A stretch of DNA of 64,000 nucleotides. Source: Saccharina japonica (Eukaryota > Sar > Phaeophyceae > Laminariales > Laminariaceae). Below, piece after piece: positions 13,501 to 24,017 of this stretch. The notes under the pieces are model-generated. The model saw only the letters and a program-made list of their open reading frames with translations, made no database searches and was not told the origin of the DNA. The position numbers were made by a program, and so were the translations under genes. The stretch is taken from assembly GCA_008828725.1 (NCBI GenBank), contig MEHQ01003778.1, positions 29,609 through 93,608 of the forward strand, in the 5' to 3' direction. The stretch's first letter is position 1, and each line of letters begins with the position of its first letter.

Positions 13501-16500
13501 GCTGCCACCTGCACGTCCCGTGCATGAATGCCATACCGGATAACTTAAACCGCGTCTTCATGGTCGCAATCAAAACGAATGATGCATGCGCATTTTAACC
13601 ACAGGGTTTACGCGCGCCCTGGATATAATGCCGATTATCGTTCGGTGGCCGGAATAAAGTTGTGTGCGCTGGCCAGAGGACGAGGTATACATCATATTCC
13701 TCCATAAAAGTACCTTCATTGAGGAGCGCGCGCAGGAGTTCGAAATGCCACGATGGCTGAATTTAGCGAAGGTGCGGCAATAGGCGTGGAGGTCGTGCAA
13801 GTGAATCAATTGTGTTCGGAAACGTGCGCACGGTTGGATTCCACTCGACTGTAAAATATTATTAAAGTACCACCAATCAAATGGGTAATTACGAAATTAA
13901 CGACAACCCGAACGGTTAGGATGCGGAAAATAAGTTGAACTATTTACGACGTCCATTGTACCAGCCCAGGCTGGTTATTTACCCATCAGTTTTCCAGCAG
14001 TTACATGTTGAGTTCTCGTGACGTTCAACATTTCAGGGCGTACAAATCATAGTTTAAACGATCTTCTCGTGCAAACTAGTACTACCCCAGTAGTCATATG
14101 TACCACGTTTCAACCTATGGGTCCTTGCTCACCTCCTTCTACCTTAGCCGAGTTGGATGTGAAGACGACGTTGCCGTCGATGCCGATCTCCGACGACCCT
14201 GCGAACATTGCACCTGCAAATACAATAGCAGGAAGACAGCTTGTGATTGTTCAATTATCATGCTAACAAGTGGCGAGTTGGTGGTGCAATACGTACGTCG
14301 CACCAAACAAACACCTCTTGATGGACGCAAGGAAGATAAAACAACATCCGCCGAACGGGAAGACCAATGGACGTAACCAGCTCCTCACTCAGCAACAATA
14401 TTCAACCGGTATATGAACGTGAGTCTACCGCTTGCGTCATGTTAAATGTGGCATCTACATGGAACACGAGCAGCATACATGAATGTCCCGTGCTCAACAA
14501 CATGATAGCTTCGTCTGGGTACAGGGCCTAACCGACTGCGCGGTTAACACGAGCGATACCAGTGCAGCAATCGTTTGTCACAAACGAGGAACGGGTGCCT
14601 TACGCTTTGCACAGGTGTTTCAGTGTAAGCATTTTATTCACCAGGTCCGGGTTCCTTGTGAATAGTCGGCTAAACTCGACTTGTACCTCGAATAACGGAC
14701 AAAACCGTTCAGGGCATCGTACATAAGTTTCACTCAACCCATGACGGGAGCGTGTAAATATTCCTATCCTTAGAGTTGAAAATCCGACGGACAGCGAAGT
14801 ATATAATGATACTATACAACTCCGCCACAACACGGTTAAGCGACGATGTAAATGTTTCTTGGGTAATCCCTGTCGTGATCAGTAGCCCTGTCACAAGTTA
14901 TCACGCGCAGTACGGCCACCCACACTGTAACTGGGTTATGGTGGCTTTGTGAGAAATAAAAACAATATGGACTTTAGTCATCGCCTACTCTGATAGCCAT
15001 AAACACACGTCGGGGGCCCTACCAACAACCAGAACGAAGCACATAAGTAAACACAGTTGGGATCAGTTGCCGACGCAAACTTCACAGCGGTTTCCTGGTT
15101 GCGTTCAACGATACTGGTGGAGTCCGCAGATAACTTGGCCGGGGAGGAGCAGGAGCAATCTGCACTATTTCCAAGTGATAGGATACACATAGCCCGAAAC
15201 TGTCCGCAGGGGGGATTGTAGTTGGAACGATGGCGCTCGTTCCTTTATATTAATACGGTGGCCAGAAGACCTGCCAAGGTGGGAAACACCTTGGGAAAAC
15301 CATATTACGAAGACACCGCACTAAGGATAGGGAGGTTTAACAATTAAGACGTCCCTAAGGAGATGGCAAAGTGGCGATGGCAACTACGGCGGTGTCGCAA
15401 ACCATGGGTGGGATGCCTTCTACGCGAGACATGTCCAGAATGTCAGAATTGGCTAGCCACTGGACCGAGGAATTTCACACTCAACGTTAGTAGTCATCAT
15501 AAGGGCACAATGCCCAACAGCCGCATTCTCCTTGAAGCGCGCCAGCACCATGGGATGAAATTAATTTGATAATTGCAGTCTTGGCGTCATAATAGTACCA
15601 GGTGAGCCATAGGTTCCGGGGGCGTTGTTCCAACGATGGTTGCATTTCGGGTTGTTTTTTGTGAATCGGGGTAGGCCGTGGACGGATATCAAAAGTGACG
15701 CATTGGGTCTTTGCTTGGCTGGCGCTTGACGGAACAGTTGGGTACATTATGAATAAAAAAATGCGACCAGGCGTGATAGCAATGAAAAGCAACAATCTGC
15801 CTCCCCATCAACACCTGGTACGGTTTGTGGTTTGGTCGCCTCCTTACCGTCTCCTAGTATCGTGCGTCTACCAACCCCATTTAAGGTAGAGAAAATAATC
15901 ATTGCGCGTTGGCACTTCTTATGTAGACCATCTGACGATTTTGACATTCCCCCTAGTCTGCAACTCCCAATCTCGAAAAATCAAAGCACCTTTAGCATGC
16001 AATCCAATCTCCTCTTCGTAGGAATGGGATACCTAGTTGTAACGGGAAATAGCTTTGAATATGCTCTGAAAATGACGTGATACGCTTCTTCGATAGCGTG
16101 CTGAGGGTTAGAAACATGTAGGGTATGGTTACGCAGGCGGCCGTACTCCACCCATGCATATTGTGGGCGTAGCCCAAATCCGTGGAAACATTGAACAATG
16201 TAGCACACGTCAGGCGTACCGAACTGAAAGGGTGTCGACACCTTGTGGGGTTTGCTACGTACGCGTCCACGCGGATTCGGTTATGCCCACATTGTGCAAG
16301 GGGGGATCCGGCTGCCTTTGCAAGAGGTAAGGTAACCCTAAGGCTTTGGGGAATCCACGTGTCCTACGATAGAGGTAGCACGTGTTAGCTTGAAAATTTT
16401 CTGAAGGACAATGTCCCTTGACCCAACATCTGCAGACTTTTATCATTTTGTTGCTATGTTCTTTGTTGATTGTTGCTAGGCAATGGGATTGTTCATCGGG

Positions 16501-19500
16501 TGAACTTTGGTGTTTTTTCTAAATTATTGCTTAGACTACTGCAGGTATAGAGGCATGGAACTCTTCAAGTGAGGAGCCTCACTAACTAAAGGGTGCACCT
16601 CTAACGTAGCATGCGTCGATATCGTTGCGGCCGCGAGAAAACCATACTGTAAAATGTAGACAGCGAGACAGGCGTAGAGACTGATTATGGGGCAGCGGTG
16701 CGTAGTGGCGTTATGTGTGCAAAGCTGGATCACCGAATCTATCACAAGATCGAGCGAAGAGCGGAAACCAAGACAACGATACAAATGGGACTTCCCGTTT
16801 TTTGTGTGACCAAGGCCAAGTCCAGAGGGTTGCGTATTTGTGTGTAAGTCATAGTACGTCCATAGGACAAACGAACGAAACATAAGCGAGAAAACAATGA
16901 AAGTATACGGTGTTCTCGTAGCTGAAGGCCGTCCATTTGAAGTGCTTCGGCATTGGTTGTAAGCACTAGGGCGGGCGTAAACACGAGGAGGGGAACATTC
17001 CGCCATGCCAACATATGTTTTCGACCCCTTTGTCGTGAACTACAGGAAGAGGGGACATTGACAGCAACGTTATTATTCACTGCGAGCATGTCAAAAAGGG
17101 GGAGTTTGTATGTTGTTCGTGTCGTATCGAGTACGATAACTGAAACAATTATAGTCTAGTCCCCATACTGAATTATGGTAGATGTATGTATCGTGGCCTG
17201 GTGACCACAGAGCTTGTGTCCCTCTGGGATAAGGAATTGGCACGCCCATTGGGTTTGGTAGATGTCGATGGTTAGAAAGGACGGTCTGTTTTGAAGAACA
17301 CACACATTTGAACCAGAAGGTGGTGAAAACACGTTTGTATCAGAATGGTGTACTATTTGTATACCAGGTATTGGCGTTTTGACACTTGAACCGGTCAAGC
17401 AATTAACCATGGATCATCTGAACCCGTCAAGTCGGGAAGCTAAGGAAGAAACATTGACGAGGGTGTAGTGAAGGGTTAGGTGTAATGTACCTGCGGTGTC
17501 CAATCCAATAGGTGGGCATGTCGTTTTTGGTTTTAGGGTTATGCCATCGCATCTCTGTCACGCGGTGTCCTCGGTATAAGTTACCACGACAATCACAAGC
17601 CCGCGGTTCGTTGCGCTGTTTCATACGTGTTGGCGTGCAAGTACCAACAAACTTGCAGGGGCGGTGGTAGTCGTTTTAGCTTGGTATTCGGTAGACACAA
17701 CTAGGTAGGCTCATATGGAAACGATGGCTGGACCTTCCGTGATGAGGACCAACCCGCACGTCCGTGTCACAGTCACCCGCAGTGCCGACGTACCGGTGCG
17801 GTGTTAGTCCAAGACCACCCGCGACATGAATAGAACCTGACCAAGTATATCCAACCAGTCAAATGCCAAGTTGGAATTTTTTTTTCCCCTGCCTCAATAA
17901 TAGAAATTGCACGAACATGCAACAATCAACCGAGTGTAGCTTTTCGTATGCTTAACCCGGTGAATATATATATATATATGCCGGTAGATTTCTACCCTCG
18001 ATTTTTTCCTGTTGGTTGCGGTTTCAAACCACTCTCGATGTAGCGCCCGCACTATACAACGTATATCGTTACCCTCCTCACCTCCACCTTCACCAGCCCA
18101 GTTGTTGGTAAAGTCGACCACGCCGTCCATGAAGACGTCGGACGACTCAGCATACACAGCACCTGCGATAAGTCCGTACAAAGAAACGTGGAAGATGTAG
18201 TTGTTGGTAAACACGAGACAGTTTAACAAACTGGTGCCACACCTGGCAGGCTTGGGTTAACGAAGAGTAGGATACTGGTTGTGTTGACAGGGGACGCATG
18301 CTACGGTAGAGGTGTGCCATGTGTTTGCCTCATAAGGGTGGTTACTTGAGGAGCTCTATACCTCACCCGAAAACTGAGTTTAGAGGAAAGTAAAACGCTA
18401 CGCGATGAACAATGCCATCGTCTGAGTAAAAAATGCAAATAATTCCATCACTAGATTCCGTCGTCCAGAAAACTTTTCAGCCGAAAAGTACTACTTCTAT
18501 CGTAGCACGCGTCAGTAGGTTACCCACTAGCCCGTCTTTGTTCAACATATGCTGTTTCGCCGATCTGAATCCGGCAAGGCATTCCACGGGGAGAGTAGTA
18601 TAGAGTGGATGTTTGGTTATTTCAGCACATTATGCGGGAAGGCGAATACGTTACGGGGAATCCAGAATGCTAGCCAGGGCGTTCCTCGCAGTGCTGGTGC
18701 TCGTAAGCCGGGGGTGACATAGATCAAACACACCTTATCGGTGAACAATCTATGTTGTAAATAGCATGGCCGATCGCCGGGGGTTCACCAAGGATGACCC
18801 CGTTATGGTATAGTGCAGACAGGTGCTACGGTAGGGGGGTCGTTTTTAATCCATTATTTTCAGTGGATGAGAGCCACTCGGCCGAGTGATCACTATATTT
18901 TCATCGTGGTTGTTTAAGACGTTTTCGATATATGAACCACCATGATGTGCTTGCTACTCGGCGACAACAGATTATCCCTGCGTACAGTTTTGAGTGAGGT
19001 ACAGAGTCACTGGCTCGAGTGGAGTGAACATGGTAATGAAAATCAGGCTACCCCCCCTACCGTAGCACCAGTCTGCAAAATGGGATTGTGGATTGTCCTG
19101 GGAATTGGCAAGCCAAAGACTGAAGCCAGGCCTTCAAGCCTCCCCAACTGCTGCCGTGACGAAGGAAATCAAACATGGCACCGAATTGTTCCGAACTGAA
19201 TTCCAGCCTATTGGGCGCAACATATTCACGGGCAATAATCCTGGCAGCGTTAGAGGTGCCCGAGGCCGCGAATCTGAAGACCATACCTAGTAGTAGAACG
19301 CCTTTGTAGCGTACCCAAGGGCAGCCAAAGGACTAAGAACGGTTCAAGTCCGACCTTCGGCTGGTTTGTAGTTCAGCAGAGAGAGGATGTATTAAGCTCA
19401 GTGTTTCGCCTACAAGTAACGTTTGTCTATCTCAACAGAGGTCTATACCTCAAGTTTGAGGTGCAGCAGCGGCCGCAATTGATCTAGTTCCGGAATACAG

Positions 19501-22500
19501 AAAGTAACAGAAATACAACCCCCAACCAAACGCAATCACATAACTTGAGGACAGCTACAGATGCCCACAAGACAACAGAAAGCGTAACATCGAGGCACGC
19601 TCCTTGACATGGTAGGGCGTCGGAAGCACCAGACAGCGGTTGGAGAACGCCAGAAACGACTGCTGAAGGTATTTTTTTTGCAACTCTAAGTAGCGAATCA
19701 GAGGTACAAAATAAGCATAAACTCGGACATTTGGTTTCGCGTTGCCTTCAGGAGCCTAGTACTCTTGCTATTTTCTCGATGAATCCAATCGTTTTCTGGT
19801 CCCCTGGCGGATATGTTTGTATGTTCAGGTTGGGGGCACACATTTGGGCAGCAAATCTTGAACAAAAAACACTATCCAGCCAAACTATGTCCGCCCTGGG
19901 TCCTACCCTTGGAAAGTGTCAGTATAATACGTTTGACAATTGCACAGCGACAGTTCGTTAGTTTAAGCTACCCTGCAAATGTTTCTCACCGTTTGACTTG
20001 AATCGGCTTCACACGGCGTGTGTCCATAACTGCACTCAACTATTGTGTGCTACGCAGTAACTAGAACTGAAAAGCAAAACTATGAAACATTGGGGTATAA
20101 GGCCATCTCTTACTGAAGGTTTTTGAAGATCGAAAACAATATTCAAAATTCTGTTTTGGACGCGCTTTCACGTGTTTTACACCCGGAGTCGAACTGAATT
20201 AGGCTCGCTCTTCTCAGACAACTTGCGGTCTTTTGGTGAGAGGTATCTAGAACCGTCTCTCTTTCCCCTAGGGCGTTGCTCGAATTGTTTACTGCGTTAT
20301 GATTTTCGGAGAAAAAAATCGGAAACATTTCCAACTGCACCTCGACGTTTCGTTTGAAGATGAGGCCAATATTTCGAACGAATCGCATCCGAAATTGATT
20401 TAGATAGAACTGGAGTATGTCGAACATTTTCCAAAATTATACACTGAAGAAACTGTAAGCGGCGTTGGATGCCTCTCACAAAATGGCTGGGGGAATTCAA
20501 GAAACGCGGGTCCGATTCGCCCATTTCCCGGGTCAAGTACGCCTGCGATGGTGCTGAAACCTCCTTTTTCAGGTATTAAAAACGATTCACCATAAGAGAT
20601 GGCCTGATGGACGTCTCCGAAAGAAAAAGAGCGAAAAGCGAGCAGTTCTTCAGCGCGCTACAGTACAAGGGGTCAATAGAAGCTGCAGCCGCTCTCACCA
20701 CCGCGGGATCCATTCCACGGCGAGAAAGGCCTACAGTAGCAGCAGCATCGTCAATCTCCTTAAAGCGTATCACTCGACGTGCGCTGGCGCTGCGGCTGCA
20801 GCATCTCGCGAACGGCGAGGCTGACTGGAGCAGAGTTCGGCTTGAACGTCACGGAGGATCAACAAAACTAATTGATAAAAATAGTTTAGATTCCAAAGGT
20901 AATACGATGTCGGAGTTGAGCACATAGTGAAACTTACCGATACGTGGCATTGACGATGTTTATGTCTTGTCTACTTTGAAGTCGTTTGTATAGTTTGGCA
21001 AACAATCACGCGTTACACTCTACAACGCGTTGCTGAGACGTCAGCCGTGGCCTTATGCGTTTTGTTTTTCATGAAATGACACATAGTTTTCTTCACAGGA
21101 GTTGTTTAGCGATCTGCATTGCTATACGATTTTCAGTAAGACCAGCCTATGTAGGTGCAGTTGCAGCATACGTAAGAGCAATCGCACAGCAGTGCAGCAG
21201 TGTCTGAAGCGGCTGGTACCTGACTTGAATTCGATGCAATCGTGGCGTTACTGATATCTGACCGCTTTCGCATTGTTGTAAGACGTTGAATATGCAGCCC
21301 TTCCAGGCATTGCTCCTTGATGTTGCGCAGCAAGCCAGGTACAGGAAAACACATAGTGTGTCTATAATCAAAATCGGGATATATATCGTTCGGTATCTTC
21401 ACTCTGTTTCGGTACCGTCTTGAGGAGCACGATCGATGTTTTTCAAACGACGTTCAAATTCCAAACAACTCTACACTCTGGTCAATGAAACAAATAGTTC
21501 TGCTTAGCATCGTGTGTTGCGGTCCTGGCAACTTGCTCTCGTTAAGAGCAACGGTCGCAGCCGACGGCGTCCCTTTGGCTACGAGTTGCCCAGCGTTCTC
21601 AGTGAAAGTTGACTTGGCGATCGTTCATTTCCTACAAGCACAGCAACAGTTCAAGGTTTAGCCCACCTCCGTTGTTTGCTGAGTTGCCTGTAAAGACGTT
21701 GGTGCCGTTGACGTAGATATCGGAGTTTCGGGCGTAGATGGCACCTGCAGGAGGTAAAACACAGCACAACATTGCTCTTGAATATCGGCAAGAAATGCGA
21801 TGTATTTTGGAGGTGGTCGCCCACATGCAATATGAGCCGTGCGTGAGACAGAGGTGAAACCATAACGATAACTATATGACTTCAAATACAGTAGATACTA
21901 CACGTGCCTTACGTGAAGTCGAACGTTCAGTACACCTCAAAATCAACTAGTATCACGGCAGTGGCTTGCCAACATCGGAATCATTGTACCAGTTTCTCGT
22001 ATACTACTAGTTAGTGCTGAGATCCAACACTTTATTTCTCTGCGGTTTTTACGATACGAACATCTCAGTCATGTATCGTTTATGGTGTATACCAGAATCA
22101 CTGTTTTCCCTTCAATAATGGCCGCTCTTACACCGTACAACAAGTGCTTCCATCCAGTAGTCATTGTGACTTCCCAGCTCAACCAGTGCGAGGTCTACCC
22201 TCAAAGCGTTTGTGAACACGCAGTGGCCATAGGTTCGCTTGCCAGTTGTTTTGGTCTCCCTGAGACTGTACGAAGTACATGGTAGTAGATTATTTACCTT
22301 ATCTCTGATACCATACTACTGCACTTTAGTCGGTGTGCAAGCTCCTGGGCGCAGAGGCGTCTGGGGGGCACTCTGCGAAAACACACGTCTCCCAATTGCT
22401 GTTGCGCACGATGCGCTGGTTTTAAATGCCACATGCATATAACGACGGTATATTTTAAAATGTGTCATGCTATTGAAGTACCTAAGGAAGCAGTAGTGCA

Positions 22501-23098
22501 GGAGACGCACGGAAGATGGCTAGATATACTGTAGTTTAGGGGCCTGGAGCAACTCAGCAAGGAGTATCGCATCGATCACTGCTGATAGTTTGCACATGTC
22601 CTGAAATGTTCTCTCACCTCCGTTTTTCGAAGCGTGGTTATTTGCGAATGTGGAGCCGACCGCCACCAACACGCTGGAGTACACGCTCACTGCTCCGCCA
22701 CTAAATGCGTCACCTCCTTCTAGCGCCAAGTGGTTGAGCCGGAGGATGGACCCCCCAGACACAGAAAATATCCCAGTAGCAGTTCCAGTAGTGACGTTAC
22801 CCCCAGCATCGTTGTCGTCGTCCAACGCTCCACTAATCGTTGGAAACTCCGACCCGGTGACAGTGAGATTTTTCTTGTCGGACACGTCAATCCTTTGCCC
22901 AATCTGCAGGCTGCTGTACCAGGTGATGTTAAAATCTCCACGTCCCGTGCAGTTCAACTTGTCCATCAATCTTTCAACATCCGCTGCTTCAATCACATCC
23001 AACGCAACAGTACCTGACGGACAAGGTGCTCTTTCCGTTGCTGATACAAACAAGGCTGTCAACCAAGCCACCAGCAATATTAGGATCTTACACCCCAT
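1485..23098 (-). CDS. Pmp-repeat beta-helix secreted protein, 11 exons, 3' end outside window
   Basis: Exons, in coding order, are 23098-22618, 21744-21667, 18162-18082, 14213-14133, 12747-12667, 12102-12019, 11245-11162, 10568-10485, 9792-9712, 4085-4005 and 1562-1485, giving 1294 coding bases (431 codons plus one base). The start is the ATG at 23098; the reading frame upstream of it has no other ATG. Residues 1-20 form a signal peptide, followed by CPSG and a region with four N-glycosylation sequons (NCT, NIT, NLT, NVT). Each later exon encodes one 26-28 residue coil with GGA(V/I/M) at the junction and F(T/L)xN near its end, the signature of chlamydial Pmp repeats, which build right-handed beta-helices. 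Donors are GTGAG, GTAAG or GTGGG and acceptors end in AG; every intron is phase 1. Introns run from 564 to 5626 bp. The protein is probably secreted or surface-displayed; adhesion is inference. No membrane anchor or stop is seen because the 3' end lies beyond base 1. Confidence 0.85.
1898..2437. mobile_element. Foldback (long inverted repeat) element in intron 10 of the Pmp-like gene
   Basis: The left arm (1898-about 2060) and right arm (about 2270-2437) are imperfect reverse complements. The outer ends read GGGTGTCGAGGCTCTGTC and GACAGAGCCTCGACACCC. The arms also share GTGTCTGTGAAGACCAC with its complement, and the centre is purine-rich on the plus strand. No coding sequence lies inside, so this is probably a non-autonomous foldback or MITE. 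Confidence 0.7.
2520..2678. mobile_element. MITE family C, partial copy (right end)
   Basis: It ends in GTGCACCTCCACCGTAGCATGCGTC-type sequence and shares GGATTGTTCATCGGGT with the copy at 16,361-16,617. A clear left terminus is missing. Confidence 0.5.
2679..4004. other. Intron 10, no further feature
   Basis: This is the remainder of the 2.4-kb intron between exons 10 and 11. No repeat family or additional exon was recognised. Confidence 0.4.
4005..4085 (-). CDS. Pmp-like gene exon 10 (one coil)
   Basis: An 81-bp phase 1-1 exon encoding GSVYASFSNISIYGN ... FTNNTA. The acceptor is CTGCAG|GG and the donor GGAG|GTGAGA. The usual GGA motif reads GGS here. Confidence 0.8.
5360..5425 (+). repeat. 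tRNA-like sequence with A and B boxes
   Basis: TGGCTGGTAGGAGCG resembles a pol III A box, and GGGATCGAATCCC is a near-perfect B box with a T-arm-like hairpin. No full cloverleaf can be closed, so it is more likely a SINE head or tRNA relic than a functional tRNA gene. Confidence 0.3.
7455..7539. repeat. Short palindromic MITE-like element
   Basis: AGTCCCGTTTTGGGGAC at 7468-7484 and its exact reverse complement at 7510-7526 form a perfect 17-bp stem around a 25-base loop. Weaker pairing extends outwards. Confidence 0.55.
8851..9195 (-). mobile_element. SINE family A, copy 3 (full length)
   Basis: The minus-strand copy starts with a GGTCGCCCCGATGG head at 9195 and has a B box GAGTTCGAATCTC near 9135. 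It carries the conserved CCCCGGATCTGAGTTACGAC body and an A tail that appears as a T run at 8851-8865. It lies in sense orientation to the host gene, in intron 9. Confidence 0.8.
9712..9792 (-). CDS. Pmp-like gene exon 9 (one coil)
   Basis: An 81-bp phase 1-1 exon encoding GAVYAADSQIGIEGN ... FTSNSA. The acceptor is GAACAG|GT and the donor GGAG|GTGAGA. Confidence 0.82.
10485..10568 (-). CDS. Pmp-like gene exon 8 (one coil)
   Basis: An 84-bp phase 1-1 exon encoding GAVFGSLQSEVGIDGN ... FTNNSA. The acceptor is CTCCAG|GC and the donor GGAG|GTGAGA. Confidence 0.82.
11162..11245 (-). CDS. Pmp-like gene exon 7 (one coil)
   Basis: An 84-bp phase 1-1 exon encoding GAVHAYFYSLVSLHGN ... FTSNYAGDAGG. 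The acceptor is TCGCAG|GT and the donor GGAG|GTAAGC. Confidence 0.82.
12019..12102 (-). CDS. Pmp-like gene exon 6 (one coil)
   Basis: An 84-bp phase 1-1 exon encoding GAVFAYFQSKVGIDGN ... FTNNSA. The acceptor is ATCCAG|GC and the donor GGAG|GTGAGC. It is a near copy of exon 8. Confidence 0.82.
12667..12747 (-). CDS. Pmp-like gene exon 5 (one coil)
   Basis: An 81-bp phase 1-1 exon encoding GAVHAYLSSV ... FTSNYAGDAGG. The acceptor is CCCGAAG|GT and the donor GGAG|GTAAGT. It is a near copy of exon 7, with which it shares HAY and FTSNYAGDAGG. Confidence 0.82.
14133..14213 (-). CDS. Pmp-like gene exon 4 (one coil)
   Basis: An 81-bp phase 1-1 exon encoding GAMFAGSSEIGIDGN ... FTSNSA. The acceptor is TTTGCAG|GT and the donor GGAG|GTGAGC. 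The coil is closest to exons 6, 8 and 9, which share the IGI(D/E)GN core. Confidence 0.82.
16361..16617. mobile_element. MITE family C, full copy
   Basis: The left terminus GTCCTACGATAGAGGTAGCAC and the right terminus, whose reverse complement is GACGCATGCTACGTTAGAGG, form imperfect terminal inverted repeats. The interior shares a GTGAGGAG motif with other copies. It is about 257 bp and non-coding. Confidence 0.6.
17181..17306 (-). repeat. Family B dispersed repeat, diverged copy
   Basis: It contains GGTGACCACAGAGC, GGAATTGGCACGCCCATTGGG, GATGTCGATGGTTAGAAAG and GAAGAACACACAC in the order found in the other family B copies. Confidence 0.5.
18082..18162 (-). CDS. Pmp-like gene exon 3 (one coil)
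   Basis: An 81-bp phase 1-1 exon encoding GAVYAESSDVF ... FTNNWA. The acceptor is ATCGCAG|GT and the donor GGAG|GTGAGG. The flanking introns of 3.5 and 3.9 kb carry MITEs. Confidence 0.82.
18293..18513. mobile_element. MITE family C, full copy
   Basis: The 221-bp element starts GACGCATGCTACGGTAGAGG and ends CTATCGTAGCACGCGTC, the complement of the start with a few changes. An internal TTGAGGAGCTC motif and CAGCCGAAAAGTxCTAC near the right end recur in the copy at 54,268. Confidence 0.75.
18816..19075. mobile_element. MITE, family C relative with CAGAC ends
   Basis: CAGACAGGTGCTACGGTAGG at the left and its complement at the right (CCTACCGTAGCACCAGTCTG) give a terminal inverted repeat of about 24 bp with one mismatch. 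The inner core GTGCTACGGTAG is shared with family C, but the interior differs. Confidence 0.75.
21667..21744 (-). CDS. Pmp-like gene exon 2 (one coil)
   Basis: The acceptor is CCTGCAG|GT and the donor GGAG|GTGGGC. The 78-bp exon encodes GAIYARNSDI ... FTGNSA. With the final G of exon 1 it restores the motif GGAIYA across the intron. Its GTGGGC donor is the weakest in the gene. Confidence 0.8.
22618..23098 (-). CDS. Pmp-like gene exon 1: signal peptide, N-terminal domain, first repeat
   Basis: This exon has 160 codons plus one base. The N-terminus MGCKILILLVAWLTALFVSA is a typical eukaryotic signal peptide, with probable cleavage after SA. A CPSG motif follows, then a beta-rich stretch of about 90 residues, then the first coil (GGAVSV ... 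FANNHA). The donor G|GTGAGA lies at 22618/22617 and leaves phase 1. The last codons read NGG, completed by the next exon. Confidence 0.85.
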
Positions 23099-23169
23099 CC
23101 TGTTGGAACAAAGTATCGGGCGAAGAAGTTTCGGAGGAGTCACAAATGGAGGTCAGGGTCACCGATACT

Positions 23170-23182
23170 TGAATATAGTAAT
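23170..23182 (-). promoter_or_regulatory. Possible TATA-like element of the Pmp-like gene
   Basis: On the minus strand ACTATATTCAAG lies about 75 bases upstream of the ATG at 23098. The spacing fits a short 5' UTR. The match to a TATA box is imperfect and no other core element is seen. Confidence 0.25.
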
Positions 23183-24017
23183 ATTCAACACGTTTTTGAG
23201 CCGGATTCTGGCGTTACTTCGTGGTGAACCCAGTGTAATACGTTTTGGTTTTGTTCGATTTATACTTTGTGCCGGATGGCATGTGCTATCATACGCCACT
23301 GCTAACTGTTGTTGACAACCGATATTAATGCTATGTTACACGTCGTAACATACCGCATGACTCTAACTGTAGGTATACCCCATGTGTTTCAAATATTGAT
23401 AGTGCTGTCGGTACTGCTGTACGAACAAGTGCCACTACGTAGGGAACAGCGTCACCCTGAAATAGGTCCAAGAAAGGACACGGAGGAACGACATGACAAC
23501 AAAACGACACATGATGGTGATATTGGAAACATTTGAGTCGGCTTTTCGCGTCACTGCGTGATCATCTCCTCTGCTGATATTTCATTTGATTGCCGGATGG
23601 CAAAATTCGTTGTAGGTTCATTGATTCTGATTTAAGTAGTTTCGTCTCTTCATTCAAACACAATGTATTATATAGGTATTCCTTAGCAGTAAACACTGAC
23701 GCATTGCCGGCCTCGATTTGCTTACAGCCTCGGTCATGTCGGGCATACGCGGGGCCGATGTGGGTGACAGCCCGCTGCGGGTAAGCCGCCTTTACAAAAA
23801 ACGTGTTTCGTCATTTACGTTCCTGCACCTTTTGCAGTTGGTGTACGGGCATCTAGAATGTGTGCTGCCCATTAGCCATAGTTTGCGACGTACAACTTCT
23901 GTCTCATACAAAAACATGCATGATGTGCTTTTTTGTCATATCTCCAACGCCACGAGAGGGTGACTAAACAATCTTAGAAGAACCTGTACGAGCAGTGGCA
24001 GTGCCGAACCAGAATAG
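23183..24017. other. Upstream flank of the Pmp-like gene, no feature recognised
   Basis: This is the start of a 16.8-kb intergenic interval that separates the two genes. No coding exon or repeat was recognised here. Confidence 0.4.

Larger units (their letters stand above)
10440..13520 (-). repeat. Tandem duplication of a 1.5-kb unit carrying two Pmp exons
   Basis: Bases about 10,440-11,990 and 11,985-13,520 align along their length with an offset of about 1,500. Landmarks include GGTGCTTGACGA at 10,878 and 12,378, the CACGATxTTAT stretches near 11,545 and 13,045, and ACATTCCTTTxTG near 11,940 and 13,440. Exon 8 pairs with exon 6 and exon 7 with exon 5. The intron sequence is still alignable, so the copy is much younger than the oldest modules. 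Confidence 0.8.
14214..18081. other. Intron 3 of the Pmp-like gene (3.9 kb)
   Basis: It contains a MITE C copy (16,361-16,617) and a family B repeat (17,181-17,306), plus an AT dinucleotide run near 17,965. No extra coil exon was recognised. Confidence 0.5.
18163..21666. other. Intron 2 of the Pmp-like gene (3.5 kb)
   Basis: It contains two MITEs (18,293 and 18,816). The stretch 19,100-21,660 has no recognised repeat. An open frame at 20,607-20,927 on the plus strand (106 codons, charged and Ala-rich, starting MDVSERKRAKSEQF) has no recognised domain and no start or splice context that would support a gene. Confidence 0.4.

Noticed and set aside
20143..20927. Overlapping open frames on both strands in intron 2
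   Set aside because: The plus frame (106 codons) looks somewhat protein-like, but no family, promoter or splice partner could be identified, so it is only mentioned in the intron entry.
1485..23098. Bacterial (chlamydial) origin or contamination for the Pmp-like sequence
   Set aside because: The coding sequence is split by ten GT-AG introns and has a eukaryotic signal peptide, so it is a nuclear eukaryotic gene whatever its deeper ancestry.
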